A stretch of 64,000 bases of DNA from Thalassospira xiamenensis M-5 = DSM 17429 (GCF_000300235.2 NZ_CP004388.1:1035501-1099500); one strand, 5' to 3'. Counted from the stretch's first letter, positions 49,885 to 61,275 are shown. Numbers and translations are program-made. Notes: generated from the sequence alone by a model not told the origin.

Positions 49885-51549
49885 TCAGGCCGCTTTCACG
49901 GCGTTCAAGAACGTCTCGACTTTCTGGCGCAGGGTTTCGGCCTGTTCGGACAGGTCCCCCGATGCGGCAAGCACCTGTTCGGCCGCCGCACCGGTTGAGG
50001 CTGCGGCTTCGTTGACGCCGTGAATGTTTGAGGTTACCTCGGTGGTTCCGTCAGATGCTTCCTGAACATTGCGGTTGATTTCCTGGGTGGCGGCACCCTG
50101 TTGTTCAACGGCGCTTGCGATGGTGGCCGAAATTTCGCTGATTTCGGCAATTGTCGTGCTGATGGAACCGATGGCAATCACCGCTTCCTCGGTTTCGGAC
50201 TGGATCATTGTGATCTGGCTGGTGATTTCGTCCGTCGCCTTTGACGTTGCATTGGCGAGGTTTTTGACCTCTGCGGCGACCACGGCAAACCCTTTTCCGG
50301 CCTCGCCCGCGCGGGCGGCCTCGATCGTGGCGTTAAGGGCCAGAAGATTGGTCTGGGCTGCGATATCGCTGATCAGGCCGACAACATCGCCGATTTTCTG
50401 GGCTGCTTCGGCAAGGCCGCGGACCTGGGCGTTGGTGCTTTGGGCTTCGGCAACGGCTTTGCTGGCGACCTGTGCGGACTGGCTTACCTGATGGCTGATT
50501 TCAGAAATCGAGGCGCTCAGTTCCTCGGAGGCGCTGGCCACCGTCTGTACATTGTTTGATGCCTGTTCGGCCGCGGCGGCGACAACCGTGGACTGGCGGC
50601 TGGTTTCCTCGGCAGTTGCGGTCATGGATGTTGCAGTTGCCTGCATTTCGGTCGCGGCAGATGCCACGGTTTTCAGGACTGTCGACACGTCGCTGTCGAA
50701 ATCGTTGGTCAGTTTTTCGATCAGTCTGGTTCGCGCTGCCTGCTGTTTCTGGGCCTCGGCCTCTTGGGCGGCAAGTTCGTCGGCCTTGATCATGTTTTCC
50801 TGAAACACCAGAACGGCTTTGGCCATGTCGCCAATTTCGTCCTCATGATTCTGGCCGGGGATCAGGATGGTTTTATCGCCATCGGCAAGTTTGCGCATTG
50901 TCGTCGTGATCGCCACAATCGGGCGGGATATTCCGGCCCCGATGAACCAAGCGGCAACCATACCGACAATAACAGCGACAACGGCAATTATTTCGGTAAC
51001 CACGATCTCGAACTCGATGTCGTTGATCGTCTGGTCCGCAAGTGCATTCTGTTCCTGCTTGCTGGCAATCCGGATCTCTTCGATTGCCGTTGCAATTCGG
51101 GCACCAATCACGTCAAGCTCACTTTCGATGATTTCCTGGCGCTCGGATGCATCATTGCTTGCGCTGAATTTATTCAAAGATGCAAGGAAAGCCTGAAAGT
51201 CCTGCTCTGCCTGACGGGCAGCCGCGATTTTGCTTTGACTGTCAAGGATGGCGATAAGCTTCTTGTTCATGTCAAGTGCGGTCGACAGCTTGCCGACGGC
51301 TTGCTCTCTTAGCGCGCTTGACGAATTGGTTTGATAGGTCGCAATGCTGATACGCGCATCCTGAATATTGGCAAGCACGTAGGATGACTGGTTCGATATT
51401 TCCGCCAGCTCGTGATATTTCGCGAAGTTATTTTCTGCGCGATAAAGGGAGAAGACGGAAATAATCGCCAAGACCCCCAAAAGCACGAGAATGATCCCGA
51501 ACCCGCCAAATACTTTGTGGGATATCTTGATTTTACCCAAAAACGACAT
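49885..51549 (-). CDS. Methyl-accepting chemotaxis protein
   Basis: A 554-residue receptor. An N-terminal TM helix ([23 protein letters not shown]), a helical periplasmic sensor (~35-185), a second TM ([23 protein letters not shown]), a HAMP region ([24 protein letters not shown]), then the signalling hairpin with the tip [42 protein letters not shown]. It relays ligand binding to CheA/CheW. No ligand can be predicted. Single gene. Confidence 0.92.
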   Translation of the reverse strand: MSFLGKIKISHKVFGGFGIILVLLGVLAIISVFSLYRAENNFAKYHELAEISNQSSYVLANIQDARISIATYQTNSSSALREQAVGKLSTALDMNKKLIAILDSQSKIAAARQAEQDFQAFLASLNKFSASNDASERQEIIESELDVIGARIATAIEEIRIASKQEQNALADQTINDIEFEIVVTEIIAVVAVIVGMVAAWFIGAGISRPIVAITTTMRKLADGDKTILIPGQNHEDEIGDMAKAVLVFQENMIKADELAAQEAEAQKQQAARTRLIEKLTNDFDSDVSTVLKTVASAATEMQATATSMTATAEETSRQSTVVAAAAEQASNNVQTVASASEELSASISEISHQVSQSAQVASKAVAEAQSTNAQVRGLAEAAQKIGDVVGLISDIAAQTNLLALNATIEAARAGEAGKGFAVVAAEVKNLANATSKATDEITSQITMIQSETEEAVIAIGSISTTIAEISEISATIASAVEQQGAATQEINRNVQEASDGTTEVTSNIHGVNEAAASTGAAAEQVLAASGDLSEQAETLRQKVETFLNAVKAA

Positions 51550-51692
51550 TTTAACTCACCATAGGTTTCGAGGTCCGAATTCATTGCGCACACCCTTTTA
51601 GTATAGTATTTACATCCATATGGATAGTGAAACAATACTTTGGTAGGTTTGGTTTATCACTGTGTGATGTTATTCACCTTTGGGTGAGGGCG

Positions 51693-51729
51693 AAAAAAAA
51701 CGCGCCGCAAAGAAGGATGCGGCGCGTAT
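51693..51729 (-). terminator. Terminator of the autotransporter gene
   Basis: ACGCGCCGCA / TGCGGCGCGT stem with an eight-A run to its left. Confidence 0.8.
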
Positions 51730-51763
51730 GGGATGGCCCAAAGGACAACAGGTTTTTGAGAGA

Positions 51764-54700
51764 TCAGAATTTCATCCTGAACCCGGCACCGAGGGCATGT
51801 TCGCGGCGGCTTTTGGAGATCGAGGGCTGATAATCGGCATAGAAGCTCCAGCCGTCGTCATCGGCAAGGGTCATGCCGAGATTGCCGACCAGTGTATCGC
51901 GGTCGGTTTCGCTGCCTGCGACCGTGAAGGAGGATGTGCCGGTAAAGGCCAATGTGGTGCTGTTGGCTGTCGGGCCAAGGTGATGGTCCCAGCCAAGCCG
52001 GAATTGCGGGATCAGGGTTTTGCCATTGCCGGTTTCAAACATGCCCGCCATCCTTAGCCCAAGGCTTGCGGTGCCGGTCAGGGTGCTGTCAGATGCGCGT
52101 GACAGATTGGCCGATCCGGCCCCGGTTTCGGTAAAGCCGTCATGATTGTTCCACAGCATGCCCAGCGCGCCATAGGGCGCAACCCGCCAGTTATGGGCAA
52201 CGTCAAATCCCCTTGCCAGTTCAAGATTGGCATTGAGCGCGTTGTCGGTGTAATCCGCCGTGGCGGTACGATCAATGCCGCCAAAAACAAGGTTACGGCG
52301 GCTGTCATTTGCCGTTCGGGTCCATCCGGCCTGCCCGGAAAGCCGCAAATCATCCCCAAGGTCACGTGTGCCATAAAGCCCGGCCATGAAATTGCGACTA
52401 TCGAGGGTGGCGTCCCGGCCAGCCTGACGGTTCCTGGCGTCGGCATAACCGAAATAGACCCCCAGAATGGTGGTGTCGGAAAGCTGTGTGTCAAAGCCGC
52501 CAACCATGCCGGTCCATTGGTAATCGGTGGTGTCGGCATTGCCATCACCATCGATCCGGCCGGTTGCGCCGATGGCCTGAAGCCAGATGGCGGAGGCGGA
52601 CTGTGGCGCATTTTCAGTGCCCAGCGACAGCATGTTTGCGTCACTTGCCATCGGACCGGAACGGGCAAAGCCGGTAAGTTCGGCGGGGGACAGGGTGCTG
52701 GCGGCGACAAGGGACCCGCTGGTGGTTTGGGCAATGGTGCGGCTGCGGTTCAGATCGGCAAGGCGTGCGCCGATCTGGCCGGTGGCCTGATGGGTGATGC
52801 GGGCATTCATGGTGGGGGCAGCGGCAAAGATATCGCCCGAGAGCTGTTGATAGGCGTGCTGTGCCCCGGCATTCGTCAGGCCAAGAATGGCGTTGCTGAT
52901 GGTGGTGCCGTCCGTGCCCGAAAGGTTGCCAACCTGGCCAGCGACGGCTTTTTGATTGGGGGTTGTGGCAATGTCGGTAAAGCCACTGGCGTTGCGGGTC
53001 AGTGTCAGGGAGACATCATTGCCGGTGCCGCCGACGGTGGAACGGGCGGCGTCATAAAAGGCGAGCTGATTGTCAATGGTTGCGAAATCGCCGGTAACCG
53101 CATCAACGCCGTCATTTTCGATGATCACGTAACTATAGGTGGTTTGACCGGTGAAATTGTTCCCCGATACGCCTTTGACCCGCAGGGTCGAGCCGGTGAT
53201 ATCGACCGTGCCATTGACAATGACCTTGTCGGAATTTCCGGCATCGTCCACCTCGATCTCGAGGATGGAACCGGCATTGAGGAGATAGGCACCATTGACG
53301 GTTTGTGTGCCGATGGAATTGCCCGGCGCATGAATGCCGCCCGATGAAATGGTGGTTGCCCCGACGGTTCCCGTGCCGCCAAGGGTGGCACCGTTCGCGA
53401 CCGTGACGGCAGAGGCAATTGATCCATTGACCGCAAGGCGGCCCGCAGAAACGGTCGTGGTGCCGGAATAGGTGTTGGCGCCGCTGAGTGTGACGGTGCC
53501 GGTGCCGGTTTTGGTCAGCGCGCCGGTCCCGGCCAGAACGGCACTGATGGTGCCTGATTGGGTATCGAAGGTGCCCGATGATGACAATGTGCCGTTTGAT
53601 ACGGTTGCGCCATTGAGTGTGATGGTGCCGGTGCGGGTCTGTGTCGTCGTGCCGAGATCAAGCGTTCCACCGGTCAGGTTAAGTGCGCCTGCGGCATTTC
53701 CGAGTGTTCCCGATCCGGACAGGGATAATGTGCCCGCCGAAAGGTTTGTTGCGCCGGAATAGCTGTTGGCGGCACTGAGTGTCAGGGTGCCTGCGCCGTT
53801 TTTGGTCAGTGCCCAGCTTCCGGTGCCGCCCGATCCGGCCTGATCGGTGATGGTATTGGCAAGGGTTTGTGTATCGCCGGTATCAGGATTGAAGGTCAGG
53901 GTGCCGCTGCCTTGCAGGAAAACACCATCGCCAAAGGCAGAGCCGTCCTCGGCGGTGCCCGCCGCACCGGTTCCGCCGTTTCCGCCGGTGACAGTGTTGT
54001 TATTGACGGTCAGGGTTCCGGCGATGGTCAGGGTTGCGCCATCCATCACAAAGATGGCACCCCCGGCACCAAGGCCACCACCCCCGGCCGCCTGAGAGAT
54101 GGTACCGCTTGAGACACCGTTGCCCGCGCCAAATCCGCCCTGACCGACATTGGCGACGCTGCCAAGGCCGCCACCACCGCCGCCGCCGCCAAAACCGCCA
54201 TCGCCCCGGAATGCGCCACCCCCGCCGCCAAAACCGCCATTGCCGGCTTTGCCGCCGCCGCCGCCAAAGCCGCCATCGGGGTCGTCGGTGAACGTGCCAT
54301 CAATGCCGTTGACACCGCCGCCGCCGACCGATTGGTCGCCGGAACCCCCGCCGCCGCCATTGTTGCCGCCCGTACCACCCCCGCCGCCAGAATCGGTGCC
54401 ATCCCCACCGGCACCTTCGCCCTGGGCGATCCCGTCACCGCCATTGCCACTATTTGATCCACCGGTTGCCCCGCTGCCAAGGCCGCCGCCGCCGCCGTTA
54501 GTCGCCACTGACAACCGTGCCGCCATCGACCCCCCATGCCGCCGCCCCCGCCGGTGACCCCACTTGCGGTTTGTGCACCGCCATCACCGCCGGTTGCGGC
54601 GTTGTTTTGCGCGACAAGGTTGCTGATGGTGACATTGGCGCCATCCTTGACGAACAGGGCCCCGCCAAGCCCGGCACCGCCGCCTGCGGCCTGGCCGGCA

Positions 54701-55116
54701 TCGCCGCCAGATGCAACCGCATTCTCGATGGTCAGGTCGTTGATTGCCACGGTGCCGGAATACACAAACAGGCCGCGAAAGGCGTTATTGCCACTGAGTG
54801 TATTGCCATTCCCGTTCAGCGTGATGTTGCTGTTAAGCGCGTTCAGGTCGCCGCTGGTCAGCGTGATGGTGCCAAGGCCATTTTGGACATCAATGGTGTT
54901 GGTGCCGCCCGCAGCATTGGCATCAAAAATCGCCTGACGCAGGGAACCGGCACCGCTATCGGCGGTGTTGGTCACATTGAACGTTGCGGCCTGTGCCGAT
55001 CCTGCTGGTGCGGTGCATGACAGGATCAGGGGGACAAGGCCGTACCGGGCATGCGCAAAGATACCACGCCAGCAGGAGAATTGACGTGCCCGCCGGGATG
55101 GTTGATGCGGATCCAT
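51764..55116 (-). pseudogene. Glycine-rich autotransporter adhesin, split by a frameshift
   Basis: Two frames together encode about 1117 residues. The first (from 55116) has a signal peptide (YGLVPLILSCTAPAGSAQA) and the passenger start (FNVTNTADSGAGSLRQAIFDANAAGGTNTIDV). At about 54529-54534 the minus strand has ATGGGGGGTCG, six G; a seventh G would join it to the second frame. That frame holds a Gly/Asn/Asp-rich stretch, PATR-type strands (GTLTLSAANSYSGATNLSAGTLSLSG and similar) and a C-terminal barrel (WLQAIGATGRIDGDGN to GAGFRMKF). Either the gene is off, phase-variable at the G tract, or the base is a sequencing error. Confidence 0.82.
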
Positions 55117-55308
55117 ATGACAGCACGCCTTCGGTCATGAGAAATGATGATTTCTCAATCCTTTGGGCGACTTTTGCCAAGGGGACAACCCGCTATCTGG
55201 GGCCTTAGGCTTTATTCTGCGCAATCTGGATAAGGGGTTGCGCAAAGTGGATATTTGGCAGGTTTTTAAAAGATAAAAAGACCATCCGCCGGGCCGGATC
55301 ATTCGGGA

Positions 55309-55707
55309 TCAGTTTGCCGGTCTGGCATCGGCCCGTTGGGAGAGATCATCCATATAGGCCAGAAGATCGGCGATGGTTTCCGGCGTGAAGGTGAATTCCG
55401 GCATGGTCAGTTGATCGTGCGACACGGTGATGCCTTCGGCCAAGGCTTCTTCGAGGTTTTCAATCGGCCAGCGCTGGCCGAAGCTTGCGAGCGGTGGGGC
55501 GGTGGTGATTTCGGGGTCGGGATAGGGATCACCGGCAAATTCCATATGGCAGCGCAGGCAGGTCTGTTCTGCAATCGATTTGCCGCGCGCGATATCGCCC
55601 TGTTCCTCGCCGCGATGGGCCAGCTGGTTGCTGACGATCAGGAAAGTGGCGGCGGCGGCCCCGGTGATCAGGACGACGAGGCTGCTTTTGCGGATTCTGG
55701 TTTTCAT
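55309..55707 (-). CDS. Membrane-anchored class I cytochrome c
   Basis: A 132-residue protein. An uncleaved-looking N-terminal helix (SLVVLITGAAAATFLIVSNQLA) is followed by GDIARGKSIAEQTCLRCHMEF, with haem-binding C50-x-x-C53-H54, and a distal methionine in QLTMPEFTFTPETIADLLAYMDDL. It would carry electrons in the periplasm. Single gene, divergent from the iron-signalling sigma factor. Confidence 0.88.
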   Translation of the reverse strand: MKTRIRKSSLVVLITGAAAATFLIVSNQLAHRGEEQGDIARGKSIAEQTCLRCHMEFAGDPYPDPEITTAPPLASFGQRWPIENLEEALAEGITVSHDQLTMPEFTFTPETIADLLAYMDDLSQRADARPAN

Positions 55708-55792
55708 GGCGGTTTCCCCTTTCTTGCTTGCGCGGAGTATAGCGCCATTTGGTAAAGGAACGTTTTCGAATGTGGCGGGGAAGATTGCGAAA

Positions 55793-55811
55793 GATATTGA
55801 TAATCAGTCTT
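55793..55811. promoter_or_regulatory. Fur box upstream of the sigma factor gene
   Basis: GATATTGATAATCAGTCTT matches the 19-base Fur consensus GATAATGATAATCATTATC at 15 positions. It lies in the divergent spacer before the FecI-like sigma gene, so the system should be iron-repressed. Confidence 0.75.
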
Positions 55812-55882
55812 AATATCTGCTAGTGACGTTTCCGGTTTCCGATACGCCATTGTTTGTGCCGGTCCAGAAGGAAGATACGGCT

Positions 55883-56395
55883 TTGTCCGCGAACCCCAAT
55901 GCCCTTGTTCTTTTCATGTCGCACCGTCCGGCGCTGGTGAATTATGCCAGCAGCATCACGGGCAATCGCGTGCAGGCCGAGGATCTGGTGCAGGAAGCGT
56001 GGTTGCGGTTTGACGCGGCATCGGACGGGCGGCTGATCGAGGATGCGACGGGGTATCTTTACCGGATCGTGCGCAACCTGGCGCTCGATAGCAAACGCAG
56101 GCTGGTGCGTGAAAGCCGCCTGACATCGGCGGGGGATTATGACGAAGCCGCCCGGACATCTCCCGATGTTGCCCCGGACCCGGAAACCGTCGCCCTTTAC
56201 AAGGATGAATATGCGATTGTGATGGCGGCGATGGATGAATTGCCCGAACGCACCCGCATTGCATGCGAGATGCATCGGTTTGGTGGCGCAAAGCTTAAGG
56301 AAATTGCCGCCTTCCTTGGCATATCCGTGCCGCTGGCGCACAAGCTGGTGGCGGACGGGATCGAGCATTGCAAGCAGCGGCTGGATCAGGCATGA
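55883..56395 (+). CDS. FecI-like ECF sigma factor
   Basis: About 170 residues. Region 2: LFMSHRPALVNYASSITGNRVQAEDLVQEAWLRFDAA with LYRIVRNLALDSKRR; region 4: AMDELPERTRIACEMHRFGGAKLKEIAAFLGISVPLAHKLV. It directs transcription of the receptor gene downstream when the anti-sigma factor is signalled. I prefer a TTG at 55883, nine bases after AAGGA; a GTG at 55823 is open but has no ribosome-binding site and lies close to the Fur box. Confidence 0.88.
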   Translation: MSANPNALVLFMSHRPALVNYASSITGNRVQAEDLVQEAWLRFDAASDGRLIEDATGYLYRIVRNLALDSKRRLVRESRLTSAGDYDEAARTSPDVAPDPETVALYKDEYAIVMAAMDELPERTRIACEMHRFGGAKLKEIAAFLGISVPLAHKLVADGIEHCKQRLDQA

Positions 56396-56530
56396 GCCGG
56401 GTTCACAATATTTATAGAAAAAAGTTCCGCAAATGCGTTTAGTAGTTGCAGGGATTTTGGCTTTGGTTTTTTTCGGGGCAGGCCGGTCCGCACCCGCAAT
56501 TTGCGAGACCGACCGGGGATAGAGACGAGA

Positions 56531-57574
56531 ATGGCAGCGAACACAGATGCGATCCCGCCGCAGGCCTCACGGGAGGCGACCGACTGGCTGATCCTGTTGC
56601 AGGAAGAGCCGGACGATCAGGATATTCTGCGTGCATTCGCGGCATGGTGTGATGCCGACCCGGCCCATATGCAGGCATGGAATGCAACCCGCCTGGCAGC
56701 CGATGTGATGGCGGCAGGTCTGCCCGAACATGCCGACCGATGGCAGCCATTTGTGCATGAGATGCGGGCGGGCGGTGAAGGATCATCTGTTTCATCATCA
56801 TCGCGTAAAGACAATATTGTCCGCCCAACGTTCGGACGGCGAAAGATGCTGCTTGGTGGCGGGCTTGCAATTGCCGCATCGCTTTTTGCCGCCGTGGTCG
56901 GGCCGGGGATCGTTAGCCGTGCCGTGACCGGCTGGCAGGCCGATTATGTGACCGACACCGCCGAAATGCGGACCATCACCCTTGCCGATGCCAGCACGGT
57001 GACGATGGCACCGGAAAGTGCGATCCGGGTGCGGTTTGAGGCGGGGGAGCGCCATATCGCGCTTTTGGGCGGTGAAGCGTTTTTTGACGTGACGCCCGAC
57101 CCCGAGCGGCCATTCCGGGTATCGTCGGAGGATGTCGATGTCACGGTGCTGGGCACCGGGTTTGATGTGCGGCGCAATGATGCCGGTACGCTGGTTGCGG
57201 TCGAACATGGATTGGTGCGGGTCGGATTTGATGCGATTAACCCGCCGGTTCATGAAATGCTTGAAGCCGGACAAAGTGCCAGTGTGACATGGCAGGGGGC
57301 GGTGGCGCGTGGCAGCCTTCCGGCCGGGCAGATCGCGAGCTGGCGACAGAACCAGTTGATTGCACAGGATCAGCCGTTGGGCACCGTGATTGACGGGTTG
57401 CGGCGTTATTATCCGGGCCGGATCATCATCACCGATGATGCGCTGGCGACCCGGACGGTGACGGGGGTTTATAACCTTGCCGATCCGCTGGCAGCCCTTC
57501 GCGGGATTGCGCGGGCGCAAAATGCCGTGGTGCGGCAGGTGACACCGTGGATTTTGCTGGTGTCGGCATCCTGA
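56531..57574 (+). CDS. FecR-like anti-sigma regulator
   Basis: A 347-residue inner-membrane protein. The N-terminal DUF4880 region (EATDWLILLQEEPDDQDILRAFAAWCDADPAHMQAWNAT) binds the sigma factor. A TM helix (MLLGGGLAIAASLFAAVVGPGI) and the periplasmic FecR domain follow (TITLADASTVTMAPESAIRVRF, FFDVTPDPERPFRVSSEDVDVTVLGTGFDV), then an STN-like C-terminal part. It relays the TonB receptor's signal to the sigma factor. Confidence 0.9.
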   Translation: MAANTDAIPPQASREATDWLILLQEEPDDQDILRAFAAWCDADPAHMQAWNATRLAADVMAAGLPEHADRWQPFVHEMRAGGEGSSVSSSSRKDNIVRPTFGRRKMLLGGGLAIAASLFAAVVGPGIVSRAVTGWQADYVTDTAEMRTITLADASTVTMAPESAIRVRFEAGERHIALLGGEAFFDVTPDPERPFRVSSEDVDVTVLGTGFDVRRNDAGTLVAVEHGLVRVGFDAINPPVHEMLEAGQSASVTWQGAVARGSLPAGQIASWRQNQLIAQDQPLGTVIDGLRRYYPGRIIITDDALATRTVTGVYNLADPLAALRGIARAQNAVVRQVTPWILLVSAS

Positions 57575-57667
57575 GAACGGCCTGAAACAGCCCGTTTGAC
57601 AAAAATCTGAAAAATTTCCCGAAGTTTTTTTGAAAAAAATCCCCTCAGGCGCGTTTTGTGTTTTAAG

Positions 57668-57700
57668 CGCAAATGAGAAGCGTTTTTATTCTCATTTGCG
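57668..57700. promoter_or_regulatory. 12-base inverted repeat before the TonB receptor
   Basis: CGCAAATGAGAA (57668-57679), a nine-base spacer and TTCTCATTTGCG (57689-57700). The AATGAGAA/TTCTCATT arms resemble Fur-type iron boxes; as RNA it would form a hairpin close to the ribosome-binding site, so it could act at either level. Confidence 0.65.
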
Positions 57701-57733
57701 ATCATGGATATGACGCAGAACGGAGATGACGGA

Positions 57734-60163
57734 ATGACCACAGGGGGTAAGGCGGGCATGCGGAGCCGCAGCAGACAGACGGTTTTCGCAGGCGCGCTTT
57801 TGGTGACAAGCGCATTGGTGCCGGTATTGATTGCGGCACCGGCGATGGCACAGCAACAGGTGGCGCAAAGCGGGGCGGGGGTCCTTGGCGCGTCACATGC
57901 GTTTGATATCCCGGCGCAGTCGATGACCAGTGCGCTGACGCAGTTCGGGCAGCAGTCGGGGCTTCAGATTACGGTGGATGGGGCGCTTGTGCGCGGGATT
58001 GATGCGCCTGCGGTCAGCGGCAGCATGACATCGCAGCAGGCGCTGGACCGGCTGTTTGCCGGAAGTGGCCTGAGTTACAATATTTCCGATGACGGCACGG
58101 TGGTGGTCGAGCAGATCGTAACCGGTGGGGCGGCCGAAGGCGAGGTTCTTGACCCGATCCGGGTGGAGGGCAATGCAGAGGCGGCCTATGGCCCGATGGG
58201 CCCGACACGCGACAGCGTTGTTGCCAGCCGGTCGCGCACCGCATCGAAAACCGATACGCCGATTCTGGATGATTCCGCGGCTGTTTCCGTTGTGACGCAG
58301 AAGGAACTGGAAACGCGCAATGTGCAGGATTTACAACAGGCCCTAGCCTATACATCAGGGGTTAATGTTGCAGAATACGGTGCAGATGTTCGATATGATT
58401 ATTTCCGTATTCGTGGTTTTTATCCGGCAGGTGGGTATGGGAGTTTTACCGATGGTCTGGCGCGGCGCAGCTACAACTGGACCGCAAGTCGTTCTGAACC
58501 TTATGGCATGCAACAGATTGATGTCTTGAAAGGTTCGACATCCAGTCTGTTTGGCATGAATGCGCCTGGCGGTTTGGTCAACATGATCAGCAAGCGACCG
58601 CAGGACGAAGCTGGTGGCGAGGTTTTCACCACGTTTGGGCAAAGCCACCTGACAGTCGGGGGAGATGTGACAGGGCCGGTTGCGGAAGATAGCAACTGGA
58701 CCTATCGCCTGACCGGACTTTGGCAGGATGCTGATCGGGCGGGAAGGGATTATTCACAGGATGATCGTACCTATATCGCGCCAGCTTTCACTTATAAGCC
58801 GAAAGCCGGAACCGAACTGACGATCCTGACCAGTTACAGCAAACGCGACAGCAATGTCGGACATGCTTTTCCTCCCGGTGTTGATGTCGATCCCGATACG
58901 TTCCTTGGCGAGCCGGATTTCGATGAATTCGATACCGAGCAATATGACCTTGGATATCAGATATCGCACCAATTGAGCGACCAGTTGCAGTTCCGTCAGA
59001 ATGCCCGCTTTACGCATCTGACACTTGATCAGCAACAGGTTTATGTCAGTTCTTCCAATCCGGCGAGTAATCGTTCAGCGTGGTCGCTTGAAGGGGAAAC
59101 GAACAGTTTTCTAATCGACAACCAGCTTGAATATGACACGGCATTTAACGCCTATCTTGATAGCAAGACGTTGGCTGGTCTTGAATACAGTTATGCTGAT
59201 ACGCAGGAGACGGCCCTGTCTGGCTCGGCGCCGCCGGTTGATTTCAATAATCCGGCCTATTGCGGTGTTGGCTGTATCACGCTCAGCCCGTGGACCGATC
59301 ACGAGATCAAACAGCGCAGCTATGCCGCCTATGCGCAGGAACAGCTGACGATTGATCGGGACTGGATTGTGACCCTTGGTGGTCGTTACGATTATGTCCA
59401 GTCCGATCTTGAGAACTATTTCGGCACGAGCGAGGAGCATGACATGCATGCATTCACCTCACGTGCGGGACTGACCTACAAGGTGACGGAAGAAGTTTCT
59501 GTCTATGGAAATTATTCGGAATCCTTCCAGCCGGTGTATAGCAATGCAGCCGGGGTTGAGGGTGACCTTAAGCCACAGGAAGGCACGCAGTATGAAGTAG
59601 GCGTCAAATATCAGCCCAGTGAATTTGATGCCCTGTTTACCGTTGCGTTGTTCGACCTGACACAAACCAATCTGGTCAAATCGAATGGGGGTCTGCTGCA
59701 GGAGCAGATTGGCGAGGTTAATTCCCGCGGTGTTGAAGTTGAAGGCAAGATGAGCCTTACGGACCGGATGAACGTCACGCTAGCCTATACCTATCTGGAT
59801 GCGGAAATTACTGAAGATGGAACTTCGGGGAATGAAGGAAACCGCCCCGATCATGTGCCGGAACATGCCGCTTCTTTGTGGATGGACTATACCATTCCTG
59901 AGCATGGGATGTTTGGTGATCTCACACTTGGTGGTGGGGTGCGCTATGTCGGTCAGACTTACGGGGATTCCGCCAACCAGTATTCAATGAGTTCCTATGC
60001 GGTGGCTGATGCAATGATCAATTATCAGGTAACCGACAGTGTCAGTCTTGCGGTCAATGCGAACAACCTGTTTGACCGGGAATACGTAGCATCGAACAAT
60101 GGATTTTCGTCATTCTATGGCGATGGCCGCACGGTTCTGGCGACGTTGAAATATAGCTGGTAG
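57734..60163 (+). CDS. TonB-dependent siderophore transducer receptor
   Basis: A 809-residue outer-membrane receptor. After a signal peptide (VFAGALLVTSALVPVLIAAPAMAQ) comes an STN signalling domain (SHAFDIPAQSMTSALTQFGQQSGLQITVDG...). A plug with DSAAVSVVTQKELETRNVQDLQQALAYTSGV, IDVLKGSTSSLFGMNAPGGLVNMISKRP follows, then the barrel, ending LFDREYVASNNGFSSFYGDGRTVLATLKYSW. It fits the FhuE/FpvA/FecA-type siderophore receptors. The ATG at 57734 follows GGAG. With the sigma and anti-sigma genes upstream it forms a complete cell-surface signalling system. Confidence 0.92.
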   Translation: MTTGGKAGMRSRSRQTVFAGALLVTSALVPVLIAAPAMAQQQVAQSGAGVLGASHAFDIPAQSMTSALTQFGQQSGLQITVDGALVRGIDAPAVSGSMTSQQALDRLFAGSGLSYNISDDGTVVVEQIVTGGAAEGEVLDPIRVEGNAEAAYGPMGPTRDSVVASRSRTASKTDTPILDDSAAVSVVTQKELETRNVQDLQQALAYTSGVNVAEYGADVRYDYFRIRGFYPAGGYGSFTDGLARRSYNWTASRSEPYGMQQIDVLKGSTSSLFGMNAPGGLVNMISKRPQDEAGGEVFTTFGQSHLTVGGDVTGPVAEDSNWTYRLTGLWQDADRAGRDYSQDDRTYIAPAFTYKPKAGTELTILTSYSKRDSNVGHAFPPGVDVDPDTFLGEPDFDEFDTEQYDLGYQISHQLSDQLQFRQNARFTHLTLDQQQVYVSSSNPASNRSAWSLEGETNSFLIDNQLEYDTAFNAYLDSKTLAGLEYSYADTQETALSGSAPPVDFNNPAYCGVGCITLSPWTDHEIKQRSYAAYAQEQLTIDRDWIVTLGGRYDYVQSDLENYFGTSEEHDMHAFTSRAGLTYKVTEEVSVYGNYSESFQPVYSNAAGVEGDLKPQEGTQYEVGVKYQPSEFDALFTVALFDLTQTNLVKSNGGLLQEQIGEVNSRGVEVEGKMSLTDRMNVTLAYTYLDAEITEDGTSGNEGNRPDHVPEHAASLWMDYTIPEHGMFGDLTLGGGVRYVGQTYGDSANQYSMSSYAVADAMINYQVTDSVSLAVNANNLFDREYVASNNGFSSFYGDGRTVLATLKYSW

Positions 60164-60196
60164 GCCAAGGTGCTTTGAAGCATCCGCCGGTTTGCA

Positions 60197-60230
60197 AAAG
60201 ACGGTCGTCCCATCGGGGCGGCCGTTTTTG
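60197..60230 (+). terminator. Terminator after the TonB receptor
   Basis: AAGACGGTCGTCCC / GGGGCGGCCGT stem (one mismatch) followed by TTTTT. Confidence 0.8.
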
Positions 60231-60387
60231 GTTTGCGCATTTTCGCGCCGGGAGGAGGGAGGAGGTGAACTGGTTCACCGATAGCGGATTTGTGATTTGC
60301 CTGCCGATGCGGATTGCCGAAAACTTTTCGCATTCCTGCCACCAATCTCATGATTTCCGCCCCGGTTAATACCGAAGGGAGCCTGTG

Positions 60388-61275
60388 ATGAACCGTTTGA
60401 CGGCCAAAGATTTCTCGCCGCAATTGCTTGAGCTTTATGATTTTTATGCGCACGGGATCATTTCGCGGCGCGAATTTCTTGACCGGGCTGCGAAATATAC
60501 CGTCGGCGGGGTCACGGCGATGTCGGTTCTGGCGTCGCTTAGCCCGGATTATGCGCTTGCCACACAGGTCGAGTTTACCGATCCCGATATTGTCGCGGAA
60601 TATATCATGTATCCGTCGCCCAACGGCCATGGCGAGGTGCGCGGCTATTTCGTCAAACCGGCGAACGCGACCGGCAAGCTGCCCGGTGTGGTGGTGGTGC
60701 ACGAAAATCGCGGGCTTAATCCCTATATCGAGGATGTCGCGCGCCGGGTGGCCAAGGCGGGCTTCATTGCCCTTGCCCCGGATGGTTTGACATCGGTTGG
60801 CGGATATCCCGGCAATGATGACAAGGGCCGGGAATTGCAGCGCCAGGTCGACCCGACCAAATTGATGAATGATTTCTTTGCCGCCATCGAATTCCTGACC
60901 GCGCATGAGGCGACCACTGGCAAGATCGGTATTACCGGTTTTTGTTATGGCGGGGGTGTTTCGAATGCGGCGGCGGTGGCTTATCCCGAACTGGGGGCGG
61001 CGGTGCCGTTCTATGGACGTCAGGCGGACGTGGCCGATGTGCCGCGCATTCAGGCGCCGTTGCTGTTGCATTACGGCGAACTGGACGAGCGGATCAATGA
61101 AGGATGGCCTGCTTATGAGGCGGCATTAAAGGAACATAACAAGGTCTATGAGGCCTATATCTATCCCGGCGCCAATCACGGGTTCCATAATGATTCAACA
61201 CCTCGCTATGACGAGGAACAGGCGAAGCTTGCATGGGATCGCACGATTGCGTGGTTTAATAAACATCTGAGCTAG
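60388..61275 (+). CDS. Exported dienelactone hydrolase-family protein
   Basis: A 295-residue protein. A Tat-type leader ([26 protein letters not shown]) is followed by [52 protein letters not shown], the nucleophile cysteine in GFCYGGGVS, an aspartate in YGELDERIN and the histidine in [11 protein letters not shown]. It hydrolyses lactones or esters in the periplasm. GAAGGGAG six bases before ATG 60388 sets the start over the GTG at 60385. Confidence 0.9.
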   Translation: MNRLTAKDFSPQLLELYDFYAHGIISRREFLDRAAKYTVGGVTAMSVLASLSPDYALATQVEFTDPDIVAEYIMYPSPNGHGEVRGYFVKPANATGKLPGVVVVHENRGLNPYIEDVARRVAKAGFIALAPDGLTSVGGYPGNDDKGRELQRQVDPTKLMNDFFAAIEFLTAHEATTGKIGITGFCYGGGVSNAAAVAYPELGAAVPFYGRQADVADVPRIQAPLLLHYGELDERINEGWPAYEAALKEHNKVYEAYIYPGANHGFHNDSTPRYDEEQAKLAWDRTIAWFNKHLS

